DNA from: Tetmemena sp. SeJ-2015
Lineage: Eukaryota; Ciliophora; Spirotrichea; Sporadotrichida; Oxytrichidae
Direction: 5' to 3'
Length of the DNA: 64,000 nt
Assembly (NCBI GenBank): GCA_027382625.1
Contig: JAJKFJ010021608.1
Location: forward strand, 1-64,000
Below are positions 1 through 10,027 of the stretch, one piece after another (the first letter of the stretch is position 1; every line of letters begins with the position of its first letter). The translations under genes were made by a program, and so were the position numbers. The notes beneath the pieces were generated by a model. The model made no database searches. It had not been told where the DNA came from and saw nothing but the letters and a program-made list of their open reading frames with translations.

Positions 1-215
1 GCGAGGGATTAGTCCCCGGCTGGCACTCTAAACTTTTTTTGGATGGAGTTTGATTTTGGGAAAACGGCTATTCTACTGAAAGGGGGTGACTAATCATACC
101 CTTGAGTCAAAATGAAACTGAGATAGGATGGATCATGTAGTTTATTTTTGAGAAAATTTCGCGTTTGACTCGCATTGATTTATAAGTATTTAAAATAAAA
201 AATTAATTTAATAAA
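1..215 (+). repeat. dispersed repeat, copy 1
   Basis: This stretch aligns with 6556-6770 in the same orientation. Both begin GGCACTCT, run through a shared GATGGAGTT segment, and share GTCAAAATGAAACTGAGAT, GGATGGATCATGTAG and TTTCGCGTTTGACTCGCAT. The first 100 bases have longer homopolymer runs than the second copy, which may be sequence error at the contig end. The second copy lies inside an eliminated sequence, so the repeat may be germline-limited. Confidence 0.8.
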
Positions 216-1018
216 ACTTATTTTCACTTTCTTATCAAAGGGTTTTGATGTCAAATGTTCAAGCAACTTTAAGATCTATTATACTTCATATTAATAATGA
301 TGATGTTTATTTTTAGTAGCTTCCACATGAAGAGAAGCCTTCTCCTTCGAAATAAATGGGACATTCTTCTATTTTTTACAAATAAAACAGAGTTTCCATC
401 AATATTTAAACCTTACTATTAGTCTTTTCAACTAGAAATTTAATATTCAATCCTTTAAGAATGGTTTTACTCGAGACTAAACAATTTAAGTATTTTTTAT
501 TAAAATAATTCAGATTCTTTAGTATTTATACTTATCACTTTTTTTCGTCTTTCTTGATTGAATTTCCTTTATCAGATATAGTATCAAGGAATCAAATATT
601 TATTTTTTGCGTATAGAACTTTTCCGATTCTTTATTAATCTTTGATTTAAATTCGATGCTATTAACATTAAATTTAGATATTAATATTTTTTTTAATGAG
701 ATGATGTTTTTATACAATATTTGAATAGTTGATGGAAATATACAATAAATCAAATAGTCTTTAAAGCATTAAAATATTGCAAGCAATGAATTTAAGTTCA
801 TTAACGGAATATCAGAGTATTAATAAGGCTTCTTCTTAATATAGTTGGAATTTTAATTAAAATCGGTGATTGGCAAAAATAATAAATGGAAAGTTGCAAA
901 ATGGTGACAGTTGAAATCGTAGATTCACTACCAGGTATGCAGCTTGTTCGAAAGGTTATTAAAAATTAATATGAGTTTCTCCTTTAATCATCTCCACAGC
1001 ACCTCTCAGCAGCGAGAT

Positions 1019-1530
1019 ATGATGCTCACATTTGTCTTCTTCCTCATCTTCTAGCTATTTAAAACTTGTGTCGCTTATAACTCTTGACTAAGCGCTCACA
1101 TAAATGTTACAAGGATGAAAAGATCTTAGAATTTAATGCTGAATCGAATGGTGTAAAAATTATTCAAATTGGAGACACTTCAACTGCTGCTGATTTATTC
1201 CATTTTAATTTAATATCTAATTTAATTCTCTTTTTTATTAAATTCTCAGCTATATTGCTTTATAATTTATATATTTAACTAGTAATTAAATAATAGATTA
1301 TAATTATAAGAAGAATTAGATGATCGTTACTATATTTATAATGAAAATTTTACATGGTAAAAGTCCTAATGATCTTGTAGTAACAATAAGCAAGTTATTT
1401 TCTCAAAATCCTATCTATATAGAGAATTTATTTTGTCTCAATTTAATCCAACATTTTCAAAAAGTATCATCATCTAAAGTCATACAGCAAATTATTATAG
1501 CATATGGAACTTTCCCGTAAAATTTTAGTA
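1019..1530 (+). CDS. possible secreted-protein gene fragment, interrupted
   Basis: An ATG pair at 1019-1024 opens a short hydrophobic leader (MMLTFVFFLIF then a QLFKTCVAYNS stretch), which looks like a signal peptide, before a TGA at 1085. Another frame continues from 1084 (CYKDEKILEFNAESNGVK) into very AT-rich DNA, and a third coding-like piece lies at 1340-1520 (KSPNDLVVTISKLFSQNP). This would fit MDSs separated by IESs, but I could not identify the pointers. No family is recognised. The three pieces may not belong to one gene. Confidence 0.3.
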
Positions 1531-1641
1531 TTAAATCTAACATTTTAAAAAAATATTGATGGGAAAGAAGAAGTGAACCTCCTCAATTTTTTGAGACAAA
1601 ATCGCACATATTGGCCAAGGGGCAAGGTTTCCTTCCGTCCT

Positions 1642-1662
1642 CCCCCCCCCCCCCCCCCCCCC
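1642..1662 (+). repeat. poly-C tract (21 C)
   Basis: A run of about 21 cytosines stands in AT-rich DNA with no gene on either side. Its exact length is likely to be unreliable. Confidence 0.9.
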
Positions 1663-2057
1663 TTCCTTCAAATATTATAGGATAAAATTTTAGGGGATAC
1701 TAAGAAGCCAGAGGTTTCTTAGTAAAAATTATAAGCTCGAGAAGTTAAAACATTAACATTTAAATTAATAAAGAAAAAAACTAGTTTTTTAATATTTCAA
1801 GATTAGAAATTCTATTCCTTATATGTAACAAATTATTTTTTTTTTAGGAATAAGGAAAAATACTTTTTTTTTTAAATTTAAAATATATTTTTACAAAATT
1901 ATTGTCTCCTAAAAAATTTTTCAAAATTAAATAAATAATTTTTATTTATTTAACTTAAATAAAAATACAACATTAAAAAAAGCATAATTATTTAAAATTA
2001 AATTTAATAACAAATTTGGAATAAATTTATTTTTGCGATTCAAGAAAAAGCAAATTT

Positions 2058-2081
2058 TTGATTAATCCAAAAATTTTTATT
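2058..2081 (+). other. IES, pointer TTGATT (24 bp)
   Basis: TTGATT occurs at 2058-2063 and 2082-2087. An IES of the same length with the same pointer lies at the matching place in copy B (10055), with different internal sequence. Confidence 0.75.
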
Positions 2082-2431
2082 TTGATTAGAAAATGGATAT
2101 GTATGGAGCTCCTATCGCTCTTTAATATAAAAATCGCAAAATACAAAACCTTTTGGGAGGTCTCACAACCATATTTGAATTATAAAAATTAAATATGTTT
2201 CGAAATTTGATTTTAGCCTTCTTGGGGCCTCCCGGTAGATGTTTATGAAAAAAGAGTATTTATAACAATAAATTTTAAATTTAATATATTATATATTAAA
2301 GTAGTATAAACAAAAAGACTTTTTATAAGGATATTTTACAGACAACTCTAAAAAAATTTAATTAAAAGTTAAGGAATTAATTACCCCTAACGGGCATATA
2401 ATACTTAAAAACGATTTTTTAAAATAATTCA

Positions 2432-2660
2432 CAGGCGTAACCCTTGATCATTTGCCACGTCACCCCGAAAGCCCATCGTCAGTTAAATTGGATGAGCACT
2501 ACCTCCCTTTATGAGATGGAGGAGGACCTACGTGGTCTTGCCAATCTAGCTCATATGTCGCCTGAAATCCCCCGGGTTTCCCAAGGGGCCCCAAAAAAAC
2601 CCCAAAACCAATCTGATCAGGCGCGGAACGGGGGAAAAAATAGCAACCGGTACTTACCTT
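2432..2660 (+). other. GC-rich insert in paralogue A
   Basis: About 230 bases of much higher GC than the surroundings interrupt paralogue A where copy B continues without a break. It has an open frame (start HVTPKAHRQLNW, then EEDLRGLANLAHMS) and near 2589-2609 a C4-A7-C4-A4 run resembling the C4A4 telomere repeat of this ciliate group. I do not recognise the protein. It could be a mobile-element fragment; homopolymer runs also raise the chance of sequence error. Confidence 0.5.
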
Positions 2661-5304
2661 AAAATAAACTTAAATCCTCAACCCTTTGAGTTCAGTCTTT
2701 AGCTGTATGGGGTGACGACTCCGAACCATTTTATCAAACATTCTAGATACTACGACTAAAAAAATAAATTATATTTTTAATGTAAAAGTTACCAAACTCT
2801 GTAAGTTATGACTCAAATGGATAAAGGTGTAAAAATACTTTTTTATTTAAAAGGGCAAAATTAATTTAAAAAAAAGATAAATTATTTTTAAGCACACGCT
2901 TCGGAGGAAATACTGAAGTTATTGAAAATATGGGATTGTAGGCTTACATCTGTCCGAAAGATATGAATGTCGACATCTATGGATCCTAGACTGGAAATTC
3001 AAGTTAGTATGCTCTAGCTGTTACTCCTTGTGATAATCAGACTCTTGCTGAAATTATTTTTAGATAAGGGGTATGACTTCAATTGCTCGACTCAGGAGGA
3101 CATTAATTTTATCTTCGATCGAAGCGTAGCCAGTTCATTTAAATTTAGTTAAAATTATCTATATAAATAAATTTAATTAATCTTTGTCTTTTTGTAATTA
3201 TTTGTTGATGCTATTTTTAATTATAGTGAGTGTTATGATTATGACAAGTTAAAATAAATCTAAAGCGAATAAATTGTTTAGTTACTTTGATGCATTTGAA
3301 ATGTAAAAGTCTCCTATAAAATATCTGTACTCTACTTACATTTATTCGATGGCGAGTGAGCTAGCGGCAGCTTAAGACATAATGATTTAAGAGAATACTG
3401 TTATCGCACAAGACATACATGTTATACTATGATTTATCATCTTATATTTTAGACTCTTGGTTCTGGTCATTTATTGGGAGTTCAAGTTACGTCTATACAG
3501 ATCTCGTTAAAGGTGCGTTTTATGGAGGAACTGTAAAACCTGGGCTGTTTCCTCAGTTTGGAATTTATTTCATGATATCACCCTATCAGGATGTAGTCAC
3601 CAGAACTGTAAAGACGTTTATGGACTGTATATTATTAAAATATATTCGAATTGAATTTATTTATAGAAAGGATATGAATGCAGGATAGTGGTTAAGAATA
3701 ATGGATAAAAAAAATAAGAATCTCTTAATTTAAAAATTCTTAATTTCCTAATCCACCTACCTGAATTTTATAGTTTTCCATATGCCAGAGTTCGAATGTC
3801 TGTAGAGGTACTTAGAGTTAACGTTTTTTATACTTAAAAATTATTGAATAAACTAGAAATTATCATAGGCATTAAGAAAAGGAACCTTAAATTAATAATT
3901 GATAACTTCATAAATTACATCAAGATAAAGTTAATCAATCTTGTTGAGAAGTTATGATAGAAATAGAAATTAAAATTAGAAATTTTGAAATTAAAAAGAA
4001 TGATTGACTGAAACTTAAAGTTATAAATGGATTGTTTCGATTAATGGGTTTAATATCTATAATTAATTTCTGTTACCTAAGCCTTGATATAGTTCATTAT
4101 ATTGATTGGTTGTGAATAATATAAACCTTCTGTAATCTAAATATATTCTAGCTATAAATCTACATTATACATTTAAAATAACTCTGACTGGAGGGCTTGC
4201 AAGTGTATTAGCTATAATTGCAAAATACTCGATAAATAAGCTGTAAATCCTATTTCTAAAGGAGTCGCTAATAAGACATCTATTTAAAGTGACAAATGCC
4301 ACTCAATTGCCAAAGCCCTTGAATAAAAAATAGTCTCTTCAAGTAAAGAGTGCATTTAAAAACTTCATCTTACCTTTTTATAGTTTTTTATATATTTAAT
4401 TGCAAAATCCCTAAAAGTAAATAATTAACATTTTCCAGACATGACTCTTTCAGTCAATAATTCAGAAAATAAAACAGTCTCAAATATATAAAATTCTATA
4501 AAGCCTTAAGGCAATAAAATAAGTTCTTCAAAGAATAAGTTTTAGGGCAATTAACTATTTGAGGGTGGTGAAACTGATCCATCCATAGAGGGCATACTTA
4601 TTAGAGATTTTAAAAATTCAAAAACTTCAAATAATCGCTCTCAAAAATTATAACTATTAAAAATAATTTATCATTAAATTAAATTTGATTTAATATCATT
4701 CAGAGTTTATTAAATAATAAATTACAAATATATTTATAATTATTTTAAATATAATAATGCTAAAATGGAAAGAATTTTCTTATATCATATTAAACTGCTG
4801 AATAAAAGTTTATTGTGAAAAACTATTACTTAAGTGAATTAACTTAAAAATATAGAAAAGATAAATAGGCGGTTTATTGAATAAACTAAGCCAATAAAAA
4901 AACATTCATATTAAAAATAAAAATGAGCAGCTTTTTTAAAGATAATCTTTTTAGGCTTCATATTATTCAATTTTCATAATAATGTCATTTCTTTCATTTT
5001 ATTATAAGTTTGAATTTTTTAAAAACGTAAAATAATTTGTAAATGCAACTTAAAACAATAGAAAGCAGTAGAGAGTATGTATTTAAGGCATTTTGAAAGA
5101 AATTTAAATTTCTAAAGATTTTATTTACGAAAATTTGTGATCTTCTAGTTAGAGGCTTAATTTTGTTTCATCCTTCAGAGTTGCAAGAAGAAACTTAAAT
5201 AATAGTTTGTGGATGGAGAAAGAGAAAAATAAGAATGTGAAAGTATAATTAAGCTTTTAAATATCTCAAAATCTTATTAGTTTTCTTTAATTAAAATAAT
5301 TTAT

Positions 5305-5905
5305 GTCCAATTTTGAGAAATGGAGATTATATGTATGAAAATCAGTCTTATCAATCGTGTATGCCTTCTTCGCTTCCTTTGTCTTGTGTACGCTGAGGTT
5401 GTCAACGAGTAGAACGATCTCACCGTCTGTGATCTTCTCTCTGAGCTTCTTAAGGAACGCAACATACTGCTCTCGCTTGATAGAGCGAGGATGAAGGACA
5501 TAAGCTTCTAAGCCTGAGTCTTCGCTGATTCCTGCAAGTAACGCACTTGTAGTTATATTTACTTTCTACTCGTAAACTTCTATGTTATCGTGCTTCTTGT
5601 ACAACTCTTCTTCATGAAGGTGTTGTGTGTGAACACAGCTTCGTCAGCACATACAAACTTCACGCTATCCCTCTCACACCTGAGCAGGTAAATATATTTC
5701 AGATTATTATAATAAAATGGCTTAGTGAAGTCTATAACGCGCTTCACTCGATTCACAGTTTTGTACGTTATGCCATTTCAACGATAGATGTTTGCTACAG
5801 TCTACGGAGAGATCTTGAGATAAGGAAACTATCTATGGAAGATCTTCGCGCGCTACTCAAAACTGAAGTGCGCTTAGTGGCGAAGAGTTTGAGGATCGAT
5901 CAATC
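5305..5905 (-). pseudogene. truncated Tc1/IS630-type DDE transposase
   Basis: On the minus strand, with TAG read as Gln and one frameshift near 5625, the protein shows a helix-rich start (TVANIYR, GITYKTVNRVKR), the first catalytic Asp in VKFVCADEAVFTH (about 5640) and the second in VLLVDNLSVHKT (about 5400). The C-terminal block with the third acidic residue is missing; the frame degrades after about 5330. This arrangement is typical of Tc1/mariner-type transposases, the superfamily that includes the germline-limited TBE elements of Oxytricha. It uses the ciliate code and has base composition close to the host. It is truncated and probably inactive. Confidence 0.75.
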
Positions 5906-5934
5906 ATAATAATTAATTAAGGGAATTAAGGGCT

Positions 5935-6415
5935 CCCGGCATAAATAAGATAGGCCGTGACGTCAATGATATTGCTGTGACGCACTTATCTGACGCACAC
6001 AAACCTATCAGCCGAATAGGGATATTAAACACGTGGCACCCCGCCACTCCACTTCTGAGCAGAAGTCCCCGGCCTTCTGCATTCCATCCAAAAAACTTAA
6101 AAGGAGAAAAAATCGGTAGCTTCGGACCGAGAGCAAGTGTTTGCTCAATAGCGTCTGGCTTCGCTGTCCAGCTGCATGACAGAGTGTTTGCCCATAGTTT
6201 CTCGTCCCTCCACGCCTACAAGGATTGGGAGGGTGAGTGGGAACCACTCACCTTTGATTATCTCTCCAGTGAGCAGCTCATCCACCTTCCCCAGGGCTTC
6301 GGCTGCCATTATCCCTTGCCTCTTTTAAGCACTCACCCATCAGCCAATGGAATACCAAACCAAAAAGCCTTCAGGGAAAGGACGACAGGTGCCTAGTGCC
6401 GGCCGTGTGCGTCCT
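5935..6415. other. GC-rich block with terminal 9 bp inverted repeat
   Basis: This block inside the large IES has clearly higher GC than its flanks. GACGCACAC at 5992-6000 is inverted as GTGTGCGTC at 6405-6413, and TGACGCAC is repeated directly at 5977 and 5991. A 139-codon frame (5977-6396, +) and an overlapping minus frame exist, but neither resembles a known protein. It may be a small non-autonomous element. Confidence 0.45.
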
Positions 6416-6555
6416 GAATTTTAACTTTCTAATTTAATAGTGAGGATCAATCAAATATTGATGTGCAAATCTTGAAACTTAGAAGTGCGATGAGGAACAG
6501 CTGCAACTCCTAACTTTCTCATCTGCAAAGCAACTTTCAAATGCGAGAGTATAGT

Positions 6556-6770
6556 GTGGCACTCTCAACATTTTTGCGATGGAGTTGATGTTGAGAACTG
6601 GCTATTACTACTGATAAGGGTGACTACATCAATACCTTAGAGTCAAAATGAAACTGAGATAGGATGGATCATGTAGTTATTTTTGAGTAATTTCGCGTTT
6701 GACTCGCATAATTATCAGTATTAATAAAAATGTTAATTATACACAACTTATTTTCACTTTCTTATCATGA
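6556..6770 (+). repeat. dispersed repeat, copy 2
   Basis: Second copy of the repeat at 1-215, located inside the 2.3 kb IES downstream of the GC-rich block. Confidence 0.8.
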
Positions 6771-7836
6771 GTGGTCTGAAAATAATGTTAAAAAAAGTTT
6801 AATTTAATATTTTGATATATTTCGAACTGGCTGCAGATCTGCTAGGGGTGTTTTAAATCTTTCAATTGACAAGAAATATTTATTGTTTTAACCAATATCT
6901 GATTTTCAAATAATTTTTCAACTATATAATCAAAGAGATCAAAAGTTAGTCACCACAAAGAAATTAATATAAGAAATATCATCAAGAGAAAAAGCTAGAT
7001 TTGATCTAGCTCTCAATAAGCTTAAACATTTTTTGCCTTGCTATTTCAGATTTTTCAAAAGACCAACTGAAAAACAACTAAAATAGGATTATCTCATTTC
7101 TATTGTTAATATTAAATAATTATATTCAGACTAAGTTAAATACTAAAAATGCAATAAGTCAGAGGAAATGGTAAATGAATAGCTAGATATTGTCAAAGTT
7201 AAATAAAATTTAAATAATTAAAAAGTAAAAGTTTTGAAAACTCTTAGTGACTCAAGATATATTTATTTTGAAAGAGTTTTGGTGGATCTGCTTTTGAAAG
7301 AGAGATAAAAAATGCTTTTAGCTTTTACAAAGGACAAAATCATATTTAATTTGTAAATCATAAACACCAATATCCCATAAATAGATAAGATTGCTAAAAT
7401 CAAAGATAATAAGAAGTAGAATTAAATTTTAATATTTTTAAGTTGCTCTCACAATCCTTTAAGCTTGAAAAGTAAGAGAAAGAAGTAGGTTTGGGGAAAT
7501 CGATTAAAGACTTAGCAAATTTTGCAGAAAATGAGCTCTTAGACTATTATATTTTATCGTCTTGTGCAAGAATTGACACTAGACTAAAATCTTTTGAGTA
7601 GAATTTCTTATAAAAAACGAGGAGATCAAGTAGTTAAATATTCGGAGCAAGACTCTCAAGATTTAAACACTGACCCATTTTATAGCCAAGAAGTTCAAAA
7701 ATAAAATAGTCAGATTAATAAGAAATCTAAGAAGAAAAAAGAGATTAACAAGAAAAATAAGAAAAACAAGAAATTCTATTCTGATTTAAATGTTCTTAGC
7801 TAGAGGGAAAAGAATCCTAATGAAATTTCATCATGA

Positions 7837-10027
7837 TAAAGAATATTATTTTTATTCTTTCCACGTCATTTAATTTTGTTCTTTTGAAAACATCACAAAT
7901 AAATTAATTAAAATAATAAAATATTTTATATAAATTAAATTAGATTTACAATTAATGGAATATCATTATTTGGATTCAAAGATATTTTATAATTGACTCG
8001 TATAGGTGGGTGACTACAAATATGGAAAAGATAAGAATAGATGATCGAGAAAAGCATTTAGGAATCAAAATTAGCACAAGGAAGTAGTTTAAACAGTAGA
8101 ATGCGAGATTGATTTAAAATTCATTTTCGTTTATTAAATTATTCAGAAATGGAAGAGAGGACAAATAAGAATAAAGATATCATATCGTTCAGTCTAAGAT
8201 CTTTATTCTTCTTGATTTCTATCTAATTAAAGTAAACATGTTTTAATTGATAATAATTCAGGGAACTAATATTATGTTTAACACTAATTTTGCAAATTTA
8301 AGGTTGCAATTTTTGGGAAATCGGGTTGATAAGACAATCAAATTAATAAGTAAGAAAGTTCTTCATGATTACAAACATAAAGTTCTACTTTATGCATAAG
8401 CTAAAACAACTGAGTAGGTGCATTCATGATGACATAGAGATTACAAAAATGGTTAGTCTTTAATTCAAAAATGCGATCTTTTAAACATGTTCATTAGAGA
8501 AAAGATAATAGAGTTGTGAGAGAAAGGATAGGTTTAAAAATAATCAACAGGACTCTCTCAACATAAAGTTATTAAAACAGATTAAATACTTCGTGGTAAA
8601 TTTTCGCAAATACGAATCAGAAAAGTGTGCATGCAAAAATTAAAAGAATTTATTTCAATGGATTTTGCTATCATCTATTCTTATCCTTCCCATAATTCAC
8701 ATCCTAGGAAGATGGTTCTTCTGTAATATTATTCTTTTTGCTGAATGAAGACTTGTTTTTGTTTTAATAAGATAGTCTACTCAATAATTATAAATTATTT
8801 ATTTGAAAATGTAGAGCACTAATTTTAAATATCATTAAATCTTAATAAACACCTACTTCTCTTTATTAAATAATCATTTCGTATTTCTAAGATTATAATA
8901 TCTAGTATATATTAATTATATTGATGCACAAAATAATAAAATCTTCCAATATTTACTAATTTAATCTGAAAGTCTAATAGTCAAAATAACTTTCCAAAAT
9001 TGATTTAATTTAATGAATTTTACTTTAATTAAACTAATTTCACTTTTAAATAATCCAACTAAGAATAGAAAACATTTCAAAGTGACACATAGCAAAAGGG
9101 TTACATTATAAAATTTGAGACTCTCTATACAATTGTTAATGGGCCTCGTTGATTAATTTATAATTAAAAAAATCAATACTATATTGCAATACTTAATACA
9201 CTTAGAATAGCTAAACAAATCTAGACTTTTTAAACTATTTGTGACTGGATTCTTAAATTCTTTATAATTTTGGTAAACTATTTGGATAGCTCTTTTAACA
9301 TTCAATTTAGATATTCTATTTTATATATTAGATCAAGAAAAGTAAAAGGATAAATTTATTAGAGTAATGTTTTTAAGTAGAAAAGTTTAATAAATTTATT
9401 TAATAAAATAAATAAGACAAAATAATATAGATTAAAAAATAAATATTTAGAATACAATTTATTCATGGGAACACCTAATCCTTAGTAAAACTGAATAATT
9501 AAATTGCTTAAAAGATAAAATCAGAAATATTTATTTAAGATTAAGATTAAATAATTTAAGTTTGAAAAGAATCAATAAAACTCCTTTCTTAAGAAAAAGA
9601 GAAGTAACGAATAAGAGGATAATGCTATTTTTAGGCACATAAAGAAGGGCAAAAAGTCAAATAAATCTACTTTGCCTTCATCGTATAAATTAATTATAAT
9701 CAAACCTTTGATAGGTTCAATCATTTCAAATGAATCAAAGAATATTAAGGTGTATTTTTTTAAAAGAATTTTATTTTTAATTTAACATTTCTACTTAAAT
9801 ATAGTTTATCCAAAAATATGTCCTGTCTAAATTATCTTATCATTTTAATTAAAAATCTTTAAATTAGCTTTTATGATCTAAATCTTAAATTTAATTGCAC
9901 TTGCAGATAACAAATATAAGTACTATAAAATATTAGGGATTATAAACTTCTTGATAGACACTTTGTAAAACTAAATAAAACTTGTTATAACTAAAAGAAA
10001 TGTGAAAGCTTTGGTATTTAATTTTTA
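7837..10027. other. AT-rich spacer
   Basis: About 2.2 kb, very AT-rich. Near 7985-8020 it resembles the DNA after copy B (13130, shared ATTTTATAATT, ACTCGTA), so the duplication reached past the gene end. I see no credible coding segment beyond that. Confidence 0.6.

Larger units (their letters stand above)
4637..6931 (+). mobile_element. 2.3 kb IES carrying a transposon remnant
   Basis: ATAATC at 4631-4636 and again at 6926-6931 brackets DNA absent from copy B, which reads straight across the same point (11874 region). Joining at the pointer gives TSNNQRDQKLVTTKKL, matching RNQNNHQKDQKSVTAKKL in B. The segment holds a transposase remnant, a GC-rich block and the second copy of the dispersed repeat, so a mobile element appears to sit inside, or to have created, this eliminated sequence. 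Confidence 0.8.
2034..7836 (+). pseudogene. membrane protein paralogue A, decayed, with large IES
   Basis: This is homologous along its length to the gene at 10028 (copy B): DMYGAPIALQYK near the start, YICPKDMNVDIYGSQTGNSS at about 2950, FDSWFWSF-type and FISPYQDVVTRTVKTF segments at 3420-3640, a GGLASVLAIIAK membrane segment at 4190, an FEGGETDPSIEG segment at 4560, and after a 2.3 kb IES a tail ending TGA at 7834. The position matching B's start codon reads TTG. Small indels shift the frame around 2085 and 2225, and a GC-rich insert lies at 2432-2660. Several expected pointer pairs are still intact, so decay may be recent or partly sequence error. A damaged but complete-length paralogue is the best reading; function is unknown. 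Confidence 0.6.

Noticed and set aside
5977..6396. 139-codon plus-strand frame in the GC-rich block
   Set aside because: No recognisable domain, an overlapping minus frame of similar quality, and high GC lowers stop frequency.
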